Shown one piece after another: positions 23,301 through 33,910 of a stretch of 64,000 nucleotides of DNA. The stretch is taken from positions 434,001 to 498,000 of the forward strand of contig JAVKOQ010000004.1 of assembly GCA_031835245.1 (NCBI GenBank), in the 5' to 3' direction. A program made the translations under genes and the position numbers. The notes under the pieces are model-generated. The model worked only from the letters and a program-made list of their open reading frames with translations, did no database searches and had not been told where the DNA came from. The stretch comes from Balamuthia mandrillaris. Lineage: Eukaryota; Discosea; Longamoebia; Balamuthiidae. Each line of letters opens with the position of its first letter. Position 1 is the stretch's first letter.

Positions 23301-24571
23301 AAATTTTTAGATTTAAAAAATTCTGTGCTTTTGTATCGAATATTTACATTTTTTATTACATATTTGTAAACATTTTGATTAAAATCAGGTTCTTGAAAAC
23401 TAACAAATAAATCAAAGTAATCATCTTTTTTACGCACAGAGGAAAGTTCATATTTTAAGGCAAAATCAGTTTTAAGAGTTGGTTTTAAATTACTTCATCA
23501 ATTACTTAATGCTTTTTCAAAATAATATTTATTTGATTTGTCTCTTGAAGATACAGTTAGATTGGAAATTCCGTTGATCTCACCTGTATCTGTGCTGATT
23601 TCTAAGTAATTATTTTTAAATGTTTTCTTAAAAGAGTCTTTAATTTTCTTTATTTGTGCAAGATTTTCTTGATGTTTTGTGATGTTTTTCTTTGCTGTGT
23701 ATTCAAGATCAAATTTAGTTATAAATTTAAAATAAGTTAACTCATTTTTTTGATTATCTGGGAATCAATTTATTTTGTGTCTATAAGGTGGATTTTCTAG
23801 ATAAAATTGAATATCTACATATAAATTTTTAATAGTAAAAGTATTAATTTTTTGTTTTTTAGCTTGAATTTCTCTATTGATTTGATTAATATAGTTTTGT
23901 GCAGAACGAAAAATATAGCGTTTTAAATAAATTCCATAACTTCCATCTGCAGAAAAAATAGTATTAGAAGGAGTTTGATCATTTCGGTTTACAAGAGCAA
24001 AATTAATGTCAACATTTCTAAATGCATCATTAACATCATCAACATTTACAGTATAAAAATAGAGTTCAGCAAAAGAACCATCATCAAGTTCTAGACCTTT
24101 TGGTTTATCATGAGAGCCAAAATATTCTCTTAAATTTCAAGTAAAAGTGTAATTTCCATAATATCTTTTTAAACCATGATTTATGTTAATTTTAGCTCCG
24201 TATAATCCAGAAACTATTTCTGTTACATCTCCTGAATGTCTTCATGTATGTCCTTTAATAACATAAGGATAATTTGCAGTTTTTCTAGATCATCAACTAG
24301 TATTATTTCGATATTTGATAGTCGGATAATGTTCTGAATTTGGAATGTTAAAATTTAACTGCGATCTATAATCCCCTACAATTTCAGATGATTTGAATGT
24401 ATTTACAAAACTTTGACTTTGTCTATACACAAAATCTGTTTGCAGACTTGGAATGTATTCTGTAGATGATTTGTTATCAATTATTTTAATATTTGCACTT
24501 AAAAAAAGTACAGGACAAATTAAACTAATAAATAAAAACAGTCAAAATTTTATTTTTCAAAGACTTCTAAT
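20360..24571 (-). CDS. very large surface protein, last gene of the VirB4-like operon
   Basis: One uninterrupted frame of 1403 residues with many TGA Trp codons. The N-terminus has a signal sequence (RSLWKIKFWLFLFISLICP). A Ser/Asn-rich linker lies at about 837-885, and a C-terminal membrane segment (VWIIPLSIIISPVAIFVIL) is followed by a basic tail, so most of the chain is outside the cell. Two C-terminal modules resemble each other, each with an FELDKDY/LELDKDY core followed by a KD..N..[VI].LK-type strand. No family recognised. There is no ATG, GTG or TTG at the start: AAGGAGG precedes ATT at 24571-24569, which overlaps the stop of the ATPase gene. It is probably an exposed part of the same apparatus. 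Confidence 0.8.
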
Positions 24572-27230
24572 TTAAAATAACCTCCTTTTCATAATCGTTG
24601 TAATTTACTCTTAAAAAGTTTTTTTCATTAAAAGAGCTAAGCAATAATAATTGTCCTCTTTTTGCGTTTAGAACGAATTGGCTATCAAATTTGTTTAATA
24701 AATTAGTTTCTTCATTTTCTGAATTGTAAAGAGGATTAAAAATTTGATTTATCATTTTAATATCATCGCCTGGTAGGTGCAAAAAGAATTTATATTGCAT
24801 ATTTTTTAAAATGGCTTGCGTTTTATTAATTAAATCTTTTGATAAAGCAAAGTCATTGATATTTTGGGTTGAAAGAACAATTGATCCATTAAATTTTCTT
24901 ATTGTTTTAGTGGTTTGAAAAATAAAATTAAGTGTTGTTAAATTGTTGGAATCAATGAATTTATGTAGCTCATCAATTGCTAAAATAAATTTTTTATTGT
25001 TAATAAAATTTTTGTTAATTTTATTTTGAATTAGGAAAATAATCAAGAAAAATGAAGCATTTACAAATTCTATTGAGTTATTTTCAACAAAGGTTTTTGT
25101 ATCAATAATTGTAAAGTTATTTAAAAAATCAATTGTTGTGTGATTATTAAACATTTTTTGATAAAGTCCATCATTTGTAAAGTTAGTAATAAATCAGTTT
25201 TTGATTTTTATTTTAGATTCAAAGTATATATTTTCTTCTTGCTGGTTTTTAAATTGTAGATTTTTAATTTCTCAAATAAGATCATCAATTAGGGGAAATT
25301 GATTATTTGTAAGTTCTAACAAATTAATATCAGGATCATAAAATCCAAAATTTTGATACATATTTTTAATGGCCATTGTTAAAATTAGTTCTTTTTCTTC
25401 ATCTAAACTACCATTTAAAATTTTGATTCATTGCAAGAACATTTGGATTTGAGAATTGATTAAAAATAAATTGTTATTTTCATGATTATCTACAAGTGAT
25501 GCACTTATTTGTAAAGGATTTAAAGACATATTATTAGAAGACAAATCTATTAATGAAGTATTTAAAAAGGAAGAAAAACTTGTATATTCTCTTTGTGGAT
25601 CTAAAATTAAAACAGAAGCATTTTGTTTGATATAACTATCTAAAATGAGCTTTTTAATTGAACTTGTTTTTCCTTGGCCCGATGTTCCAAAAAAGACACA
25701 ATTAGAGTTAGTATGTTTTTCATCTCTTTTTCAAATATCTAAAATAATTGCTTTTTGATTGTTTTTACCTAAAATAAATGAATTTTTATCAATGTTTTTT
25801 TCAAAACTAAAAGGCCAACTATAGGAAATATTTCTTGATACAAATTGCACGTTTTCATTTAGTTTTTCATTAGCTCCGAATTGCAAACTTTGAAAAGCAT
25901 CCATTTGTCTAAAAAGTAGTTGATTTGGTTTACATTTTTCTAGTTTGATTTCTTTGTATAATTTAGCATCTAATTCTTTTTTAAGTTGGCTTCAATTTTC
26001 GTTTTTTGTTAAGAAAAATAAAGAAGAATCAAAAAGTTTTTGACCTTCAGTGTTTACTAAATGCATAGTTTCATTTAGTGCTTCTATTTGTTGTAAATCC
26101 TTCTTTGTTCTATAAATTGAAGTGTTGTTAAAGGACATAGAAGTCTTGATATTATTATCGGCTTTGTTTAAAATTTTTTCATATTCATTTTCTTCAATTG
26201 GATTTAAATGTCAAATAACTCATGAAGAATCGCAATTGAAAAAAGAGTTAGCTCAAGCTATGTTTAAATTTAGTGAATATTCAGAAATAGTGCTTATTTT
26301 GTAAAATTCATCATCAATTTTAAATTTGTTAAAAAAGAATTGTGCTTTTTTAACTTTTAATAAAGAATCTAAATTTTCAAATTCTTTTTCACTAATTTCT
26401 TCTTTGGGTGTTTTGCTTATAAATGATTGTAAAAATTTTAATGTTTCAAGCTGATTTAGTGATTTGGTTGTAATAAACAATTTGTTTAATTCATCTACTA
26501 TGATTTCTTCATTTTGAAGTAGTTTTTCTTCATTTTCTGCATAAATTACTATGAAATATTGATCATAACTTTCAAACACATTAATAGATGAAATTTCTTC
26601 TCAAGACTTATAAAGATAGTTGTAAAAAACATTATAATTTTCATTTTTTACATCTTTATGCTTAATTAAGTCTTCTATTTGATTGTTTAGTGATTCAATA
26701 TTGGATTCATAATTAAAGTTTTTCTTTGTTTTGACAAAACTCACTTTAAAATCTAAAATATTTAAAATACTTACAAAACTATTCAAAAAAATTTGTTTTT
26801 GATTTTGATTTTGAATTCAAATATTTTTACCATCAAATTCAATAACTTTTAACAACAAATTCTTCTTTTTTAACTTGATAATTCCGTTTTTATCTATAGA
26901 TTTGTAGATATTTATTTTTGATGAGTTAGCAGAAGAACTATTAAATTTATATTTTTTATTTTCTAAAAGATATTTTAAAAAATAAATTAAAAATTGTCAA
27001 ATTCGCATATTTCAAGTAGGAACAAAAATTAACAAAATCGCAAGCAAAGCAAATAGAGCAATAATAACTCCAATTGAAATTAAATCTCTATAAGGAACAG
27101 AAGCTGGAACAATGAATCAACCAAGCGAGATTGAAATAACAAAAATTAAAAAACAAACTATAAGATCTGAAAAATAAAAATTTTTAAAAATATGAATTTT
27201 ATTTTTCTTGATAGATTTAGGTTGTAGCAT
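24567..27230 (-). CDS. VirB4-like secretion/conjugation ATPase with N-terminal membrane segments
   Basis: 887 residues. Two transmembrane helices at about 23-43 and 51-70 resemble a VirB3 part fused to VirB4. A long variable domain follows, then the ATPase: Walker A GTSGQGKTS (515-523), LDPQREYTSF, Walker B ILAIDELHKF (D753, E754) and the RecA/HerA-type glutamine motif IVLSTQNINDF. This is the TraE/TrsE/VirB4 pattern that powers type IV secretion and pilus assembly. It overlaps the VirB6-like gene by 14 bp upstream and the large surface gene by 5 bp downstream. The ATG at 27230 was chosen. Confidence 0.85.
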
Positions 27231-28455
27231 TTATTTCCTTGTACATTTTGAAAAATTTATGATCTTGAAAATCAAGTTTAGGAATTTTATAATCTTTATT
27301 TTCGATATTTCATTCAACATTAAATTGATTATTATATTTTGCAAACAAGTCTAAATTTAACTCTGGTAAAGTTTGTTGTGGTTTGTATTTATTTTTTTGT
27401 TCGTTGTTTACATTTTGTTGATTTTCAGCTATATTTTCGGTTTTATTTGTTATAAAATTTTTTGCATTTTTAAATACATCTTGTGTTTGTACAAAGTGTT
27501 CTTTTAGTTTGTAATTTTGATTAGTAAATTTATAAACTAATTTGTTCAATTGTGTAGCTCCTAATAAACCACCTATGATAAACAAGCTAGTGATTATATT
27601 TTTGTCAAAAATTCCGTAAAAATGTCTTAGATTTCATTTGTTGATTATTAAAACATAAAATTCAAAAAGTTTAATACCAAGAACAAAACACATAATTGTT
27701 AAAACATTTCTTATAAATAAATTTTTTCAAATCTTAAATTTACGTCCATTATCGTAGATCATTGTTGAAAAAATTATTGGGCTAACTGAAAACAAAACCA
27801 ACATTTGAAATGTTTGCATCGATACCCGAACAATAGATGTAGCCATTATTTTAAAAGATCACATTCCAATAAGTGCTGGAAAGAACAAAATAACTGCTGA
27901 TGAGCCAGGAAAAGCTAAAAACATTCCAAATGAAGGTGCGCTATATTCTTGATTTGCAAGAAAAAGTCAATCTGGTCTAAGAATTCTATAAGGAATCAAA
28001 CTCATAAAAATATTATTTGCTAAATTACTTTTGACATCAAAACTTCGTAGAATAATTTCAAAGAAATTATTCAAAACTAAAAGTGCAGAAAAAATTATTA
28101 TAGGTGTTAGTAAAAGAAGTACGAAATAAGAAATTATATGTTTCAACCTAGCTAAAAAACTGTAATTTTTATTTTGTATTCCTTTATGAATGCTTCATTT
28201 TACAAAGACAAATAATAAAATAAAAATAAACAAAAATAAACTAACAATTGCAAATAATTTAAAGTAAATTGAAGTGTTTAACTTATTAAAATCAAAATTT
28301 TCGATTTTTTCGATTCCAAAAAGCATAAAGTTAATAAATGAAAAATTAACAACTTCAAAAAGTTTAGAAACTAAACTTAATAGCGAAAATGGTATTTGAA
28401 TAAAAATAGTTCATATAAAAACAAAAAGTGGGAAAAATAAAGTCTTTTCAAACAT
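27217..28455 (-). CDS. VirB6/TrbL-like polytopic membrane protein
   Basis: 412 residues with about six or seven membrane segments in the first 300, then a hydrophilic, Asn/Gln-rich cytoplasmic or external tail. The block LVLFSVSPIIFSTMIYDNGR followed by KFKIWKNLF resembles the conserved core of VirB6-type channel proteins of Gram-positive conjugation systems (hydrophobic, SP, then a basic W-K segment). Start ATG overlaps the stop of the small upstream gene (TAATG); the end overlaps virB4 by 14 bp. Family call from topology, motif and context. Confidence 0.7.
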
Positions 28456-28769
28456 TAATTTGTTAAGTTTATTGCAGCTTTAGTTGAAATATCTACTGCA
28501 TATTTTATACCTATTGAAAATAAAATAATAGTTATAATAAACACCACAAAAACTATCATTATATGAATTATGTACTGTTTTCTTTTTTGTCCATGTGAAT
28601 AAGCAATTTTAATTCCTGTATAAATTAGTGCAAACATTAAAATTAGTGCAACGAGTCCACTAAATGAAGATAAAATAACATAACCAATTGAACTAGCTTT
28701 TGTCGCTACACTGTTTAAAATATCTGTTGAATTATCTTCAAATAAAACAATATTTAAAAAATTATTCAA
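28455..28769 (-). CDS. VirB2/TrbC-like small membrane protein (pilin-like)
   Basis: 104 residues. A short N-terminal segment is followed by helix 1 (GYVILSSFSGLVALILMFALIY, split here: GYVILSSFSGLV then ALILMFALIYTG), a short basic loop HGQKRKQY, helix 2 (IIHIMIVFVVFIITIILF) and a short tail. Two helices joined by a small charged turn is the VirB2/TrbC pilin topology. I chose TTG at 28769 because AAGGAGG lies just upstream; a longer ATG reading would start inside the ribosome-binding site of this gene. It overlaps dprA by 8 bp. Confidence 0.65.
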   Translation of the reverse strand: MNNFLNIVLFEDNSTDILNSVATKASSIGYVILSSFSGLVALILMFALIYTGIKIAYSHGQKRKQYIIHIMIVFVVFIITIILFSIGIKYAVDISTKAAINLTN

Positions 28770-29526
28770 AATTAACCTCCTTGTATACATCTTTTACTTC
28801 TGTGATTAAATTAGCGCCTTGTTTAATAAGTTCAACATTGCCATCATTTTCAAAATTAGTATCTCCTGGAAAACAAAATATTTCTTTACCTATCATTAAA
28901 AAATGATTAACTAAATTTTGGATTCCGCTTGTTTTTGAAGAAGAATAAACAATTAGATTTTTAGATAAAGCAGCAACTAGTCTGTTTCTGTTTTTTAATC
29001 TATTGTAAGAAACATATGTATTTGGATATTCAGAAAGAATCAAAATATTTTCATTATCTTGATCAATACGTGAAGAAATTCAAGGATTTTCTACACCATT
29101 AGCAGATACAAAAATCAATTTTCCTTGATTTTCAAGAAAATAATTGTTAATTTTTTCTTCTACTCCTTTGTAACCATTTGTGACAACAACGTGTCGTTTA
29201 ATGACTTCTGATAAAGATTTGTCTAAATAAGATTGAATAATGTCATTATATTGTTCACCAACTAAACTAATTTTAGGTAGTTCACTTTGTAATAAATTGA
29301 TGTTTCCTTTGTAAAAAATTACAAAAGGTGGAGTTTTTAAATGTTTAAAAACTTCTGGATAAACAGAATCCAGCACAGTAAAAGCTTTGATGTTTTTTCG
29401 CTTTAATTCATCCATTACAGCTTGTGCATCTGTATCGTCTACCCTTTCGTTTTCTTTTAGTGCTTTTAGTATTTTATAAAAGTCGCCTTTGTATTTTTTG
29501 GCAAAATAAATTAAGATAGATTTCAT
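28762..29526 (-). CDS. dprA: DNA-processing protein DprA/Smf family
   Basis: 254 residues. The C-terminal half matches DprA: MILSEYP, NRLVAALSKNLIVYSSS (Rossmann nucleotide/DNA site), GKEIFCFPGD and DGNVELIKQGANLIT. The first half is weaker; the normally glycine-rich loop reads VVTNGYKGVEEKINNYF, without the G-x-A-x-GID-AAH signature. DprA loads RecA onto incoming single-stranded DNA in natural transformation. Here it heads the operon, 8 bp overlapped with the pilin-like gene, which links DNA processing to the secretion-like genes. AAAGGA precedes the ATG. Confidence 0.85.
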
Positions 29527-29630
29527 TTTTTTCCTTTCACTTATAATGTCTAAAAATTAGCAAAAAGTGATAAAAGAAAAAATTTTTATAAAAAATTGGC
29601 TTTTTTTCCTAAAATATATAAATATTCATT

Positions 29631-30659
29631 ATGGGGAAAGAAAATAAATATATTAAATCCATACTTGTAAAAAAGAAAAAATACAAATTCTTTGATAAAT
29701 TTATGTATTTTTTTGTTTACTTTATTTTATTAATTACTTTGGGTGTTTTTAAACGTACAGATTGAAAAACAAGAAGTTCACAATATAAAGAATTAATTTC
29801 TGGTTCTGTAACTAATTTATCAGCAAATTCGATTTTGATTGCAACTGGACAAGCTTTTTATATTTTGATTTCATTTATTCCAATAATTATTATGATAATG
29901 ATGATTTTAACAAATATTACATTTACAGTTAATGGTTCAGAACCGTTCAATAATTTTGTTAAATCAGAAATTTTAAATAGATTTATTCCAGGAATCAAAA
30001 CAGCTTTGCCTGATTTTTTAGTCACTTTCAAAGATACTAATTGATCCAATATTGGTATTTTGTTTTTAGCAATTTCAACATTGTGAATTAGTATAAATGG
30101 TTATTCAAAATTAATGGCTTCACAATCAACTATTTACAACCATAAAAACAAAGGAAGTTGAATTTACGGTAAATTAAAAGCACTTTTTATTGTAATAGCA
30201 ATTGTTATTTTTGTTAGTTTTTCTTTAATAATAATAACTCCAATTATGATGTATTTAAAACAAGCATTAATTAATTCGGAATCTGTTTATGATGTGCTTT
30301 TTTATATAATTTCTTCATTTTACTTGATATTTTTCTTTACATCTGGTTGATTGTTAATGTTTAAATGACTACCAGTTTTCCAACTAAAATTTAAAGATAT
30401 TGTCCCTGGTTGGATAATTGCTTCACTTTCTTCAGCTTTTTTTACAATTATTTTTGGATATCTAGTATCTAATAAATATATTAAATATGAAAAATATGGT
30501 TCTATGGCTTCGTTTTTATATTTATCTACATTTAGTCTTTATATTTCTTACTTTTTTTACTTTGCTTTAACTATTAATTATTCATATGCACAGGTTTTTT
30601 CAACTAAAACATTTAAAGCAAAAAGATTTAGTAAGTACAAAGTAGAATATACTTTATAA
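29631..30659 (+). CDS. YihY-family inner membrane protein
   Basis: 342 residues, six predicted membrane segments. The signature S...ATGQAFYILISFIPIII near the start of the membrane part, ISTLWISINGYSKLM in the middle, and PGWIIASLSSAFFTIIFGY identify the YihY (formerly RNase BN) family, function unsettled. The basic N-terminus has about 60 residues. Divergent from dprA; the 100 bp between them must hold both promoters. No strong ribosome-binding site before the ATG, so the exact start is uncertain. Confidence 0.85.
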
Positions 30660-30705
30660 ATTAATCTTTATTATTTAAAATAGATACAAAAAACAAAACA
30701 AACAA

Positions 30706-30740
30706 AAAAAAAAAAAAAAGTAGCTTGAGCTACTTTTTTA
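30706..30740. terminator. bidirectional terminator between yihY and rpmA
   Basis: A long A-run, stem AAAAGTAGC, loop TTGA, stem GCTACTTTT, then T. It separates converging genes (yihY plus, rpmA minus) and works in both directions. Confidence 0.8.
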
Positions 30741-30749
30741 TTGGAGGAT

Positions 30750-31007
30750 TTATTTTTTTTCGCTATACACTGAAGCGTATTTTCTTTTTTTTCTAGTTTC
30801 ATATTTTACAAAACCTTCAATTAAAGAATATAGGGAGTCGTCATTACCTCTTCCAACATTGAAACCAGGAAAAATTTTGGTTCCTCTTTGACGAAAGATA
30901 ATTGCTCCTGCTGTAGCGAATTGTCCATCACTAAGTTTTTGTCCAAGACGTCTTCCTGCGGAATCGCGTCCGTTTTTTGTCGAACCACCTGCTTTGGTCT
31001 TTGCCAT
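30750..31007 (-). CDS. rpmA: 50S ribosomal protein L27
   Basis: 85 residues: [20 protein letters not shown]..., with the L27 core [22 protein letters not shown]27 reaches towards the peptidyl-transferase centre. In many Firmicutes L27 begins with a short extension (MLKLNLQFFA-like) removed by the Prp protease, whose gene lies between rplU and rpmA. Here neither the extension nor the protease gene is present, and only 9 bp separate rplU and rpmA. Confidence 0.97.
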   Translation of the reverse strand: MAKTKAGGSTKNGRDSAGRRLGQKLSDGQFATAGAIIFRQRGTKIFPGFNVGRGNDDSLYSLIEGFVKYETRKKRKYASVYSEKK

Positions 31008-31016
31008 ATCAGTTTA

Positions 31017-31316
31017 CTATCCTTTCAATTCTGTTATTTTTACACGTGTATAAGGTTGACGGTGTCCTAATTTTCTTTTATGAGTTGATTTTGCATTGTG
31101 ACGGTAAACAACAATTTTTTTGCTTTTACCTTGTTTTTCAATTACGCCTTCAACATATGCGTTTTTAACTAATGGACTTCCAATTTTATTGTTAATTAAA
31201 ACAACCTCGGAGAAACGAACTGTATCTCCTTCTTTTCCTTGTAATTTTTCTACAAAGACAGTTTGGTCTTTTTTAACAATAAGTTGTTTTCCACCAGTTT
31301 TAATAATTGCGAACAT
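31017..31316 (-). CDS. rplU: 50S ribosomal protein L21
   Basis: 99 residues: MFAIIKTGGKQLIVKKDQ at the start, GKSKKIVVYRHNAKSTHKRK near the end and the conserved GHRQPYTRVKI. I chose the ATG at 31316, which has AAGGAGT six bases upstream; an ATG 27 bp earlier would add nine residues not found in L21. First gene of rplU-rpmA. Confidence 0.97.
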   Translation of the reverse strand: MFAIIKTGGKQLIVKKDQTVFVEKLQGKEGDTVRFSEVVLINNKIGSPLVKNAYVEGVIEKQGKSKKIVVYRHNAKSTHKRKLGHRQPYTRVKITELKG

Positions 31317-31408
31317 GGTGTACTCCTTATTAAAATGGCTCATCTTTGAGGTGCTATGCTTGAATACCTTTTTAGAATGGTTACTTAATAAGTAACAGCA
31401 AAATTATA
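31317..31408 (-). promoter_or_regulatory. rplU promoter and leader (possible L21 leader RNA)
   Basis: TATAAT on the minus strand (complement of 31403-31408) predicts a transcript starting near 31396 with a hairpin GTTACTT/AAGTAAC (31380-31396). About 80 nt of leader follow before the ribosome-binding site, including GGTATTC and GCACC elements. L21 autoregulatory leaders are known in Firmicutes; I see the size and position, but cannot confirm the motif by eye. Confidence 0.4.
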
Positions 31409-32124
31409 TATCATTATTTAAAAAAATAAATTGATTTAGTGTTTTTAGCTAGTTTAACTTTGAAAATTTAAGTTATATTTGATATTAAAAAAATTTAGTT
31501 GAATCAAAATTATATTCAAAATCAAAATAATTAAAAAAATTTATCCTTCTATATATATATTGTAATAAAAAAGTTTGAGAAGTAATTTTAAAATAAATGA
31601 AGAATTTTATACAATTTTAACCTTCATTTTCTTTACATTTAGAGATTTATATTGGTAAGTTAATAGAATAAATTTGAATTTTTACAGAAGAAACTATACT
31701 TTAAAATCGAATTTTAACTAATTACTAAATATTAGTTAAAAATCATATTTATATTAATTTTAAAATAAAGCTGTAAAAATTATGCATACAACAACAATTT
31801 AATAAAATTTTAAAATAGTAATTGATACTTAAATTATTTATTATTTTGTAAAAAAATGAAGAAAAATGAAGCAAAATAAACTTTTGTAGTTTTAAAAATT
31901 GTATTTAAATTAGTTTTTTGAATTTAATTTATAAAAAAATTATCCTTGTTAATTATTTTTACAATTTTTTTTGAAGATTTTGTGTATAAATCAACAAGAA
32001 ATTAAAATTAGTTAAATGATTTTTGTGCTTTTTAAAAACCAAAATATTTAAAACTTTTAAAAGATAATTTTTTATTTTTTTTCTAGAATTTTTTTATTTT
32101 CACTTTTATTTATTTTTATTCTTT
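31409..32124. other. gene-free AT-rich stretch
   Basis: About 0.7 kb between rplU and ptsI with almost no G or C. No open frame of useful length, no tRNA and no strong hairpin were found. It contains short repeats such as AATGAAGAAAAATGAAGC (about 31854-31871). It must carry upstream parts of the rplU and ptsI promoters. Confidence 0.6.
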
Positions 32125-32130
32125 TATAAT
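32125..32130 (+). promoter_or_regulatory. -10 box of ptsI
   Basis: TATAAT preceded by a T-rich tract (CTTTTATAAT), 33 bp before the ptsI ATG, followed by AAAAGAGAAAAATT as the ribosome-binding region. The -35 box is not clear. Confidence 0.6.
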
Positions 32131-32162
32131 TACAAGATATAAAATTTGAAAAGAGAAAAATT

Positions 32163-33878
32163 ATGAAAAATTTAGAATTTAAAGGAATTGGAGCTTCTTC
32201 AGGTGTAGTCAAAGCTAAAGTTTTTAAAATAGAAGAAGTAGATATTAAGATTGATCATTCCAAAATTGAAGATACAGAAAAAGAAATTGCTTTATATAAA
32301 AAAGCCTTGGAAAAATCTATTCAACAAATTGAAACAATTAAAGAAAAAGCAAAAAATAAATTAAAACAAGAAGAATTAGATATTTTAGATGCGCACATTT
32401 TAATAGCTAATGATCCAATGATTAATGAAGAAATTATTGAATTAATTAATCAAAAAGAAAATGCGGTTCACGCAACAGATTTAGTAGCTAAAAAGTATAT
32501 TGAAATGTTTTTGAGTATGGATGATGAATATATGAGAGGTAGAGCTTTAGATATTAAAGACTTAACTACTCGTATTATTAAAAATTTATTAAATATTGAT
32601 TTGTTAGATTTGAGTTTAATTTCTGAAGATATAATTATTGTAGCTAATGACTTAACTCCTTCAGATACAGCTCAATTAAATTCATATGTTAAAGGATTTT
32701 TAACTAACATAGGATCAAGAACTTCACATTCAGCTATTATGGCTCGAAGTTTGGAAATTCCTGCAATTTTAGCTCTAAAAGATATTACTCAAAAAGTTGA
32801 AAATGGTGATACTGTAGTAATTAACGGAGACACTGGAATTGGTGTAATTAATCCATCAGACAACACAATTCAAGAATATGAAAAGCAATATCAAGAATAT
32901 ATAAAACTAAAGCACGAATTAGAAACTTATAAAAATAAAGAATCAGTTTCAAAAGATGGTAAAAAAGTAGTTATTGCTGCTAATATAGGAAATGTTGAAG
33001 ATTTAGAAGCAGTTTTACACACAAATGCAGATGAAATTGGTTTATTTAGAAGTGAATTTCTATACATGGATGCCAATAACTGACCAACTGAAGAAGAACA
33101 ATTTCAAGTTTATAAAACAGTTTTAGAAAGAATGAATAACAAAAAAGTTGTTGTTAGAACATTGGATATAGGTGGCGATAAGACTCTAAAGTATTTTAAT
33201 TTTGCAAAAGAATTAAATCCATTTTTAGGATATCGTGCAATTCGTCTTTCTTTGGATAGAATAGATGTTTTTGTAACTCAATTAAGAGCTTTAATTAGGG
33301 CCTCTGAATTTGGGAATTTAGCAATTATGTTTCCAATGATTGCTACAGTAGATGAATTTTTACAAGCAAAAGCAATTTTTGATAAAACATTTTTAGAAGT
33401 AAAACAAGAATTTGTTAATGTTAAAGATGATATTAAAGTAGGAATTATGATTGAAATTCCAGCTGCAGCAATGATTGCTGATCAATTAGCAAAATATGTT
33501 GATTTTTTTTCAATTGGAACAAATGATTTAATTCAATATTCTATGGCAGCAGATAGAATGAATGAAAAAGTAACACACCTTTATCAGCCTCTAAATCCTT
33601 CAATTTTAAAGCTAATTAAATTAACAATTGATGGAGCTCATAAACATAATAAATGAGTAGGAATGTGTGGAGAAATGGCTGGAGATATTTATGCAGTTCC
33701 TATCTTATTAGGTATGGGGCTTGATGAATTTTCTATGTCAGCAAGTAGTATTTTGAAAGTAAAAAAACTTATTTCTAATACAAGTTATGAAAAATATAAA
33801 GATCTTTGAGAACAAGTTAAATTAGCTGATAGACAATCAGAGGTTGAAAAAATTTTAAAAATTCATCCTAAAAGATAA
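32163..33878 (+). CDS. ptsI: PTS phosphoenolpyruvate-protein phosphotransferase (enzyme I)
   Basis: 571 residues. N-terminal HPr-binding helices, the phospho-His motif [13 protein letters not shown] (H189), and the PEP-binding barrel with [21 protein letters not shown] and [17 protein letters not shown], plus the C-terminal [11 protein letters not shown] active-site cysteine loop. It starts the phosphate relay to HPr and all PTS transporters, including the UlaABC system at 51.7-54.4 kb in this window. Read through TGA at NNWPTEE, NKWVGMC and DLWEQ. Single-gene unit ending at the 33888 terminator. Confidence 0.97.
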
Positions 33879-33880
33879 AT

Positions 33881-33910
33881 AAAAAAAGCAGTTGAAAAAC
33901 TGCATTTTTA
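33881..33910 (+). terminator. ptsI terminator
   Basis: Stem GCAGTT/AACTGC (33888-33893, 33898-33903) with loop GAAA, A-run before and T-run after, just downstream of the ptsI stop. Confidence 0.85.

Noticed and set aside
20360-29526. Classical mycoplasma integrative conjugative element
   Set aside because: No relaxase, coupling ATPase, DDE recombinase of the ICE type or terminal repeats seen; dprA and housekeeping genes flank tightly. Kept as a chromosomal secretion-like system.
31409-32124. Hidden gene in the AT-rich stretch before ptsI
   Set aside because: All frames are short with no ribosome-binding site, and base content is noncoding-like.
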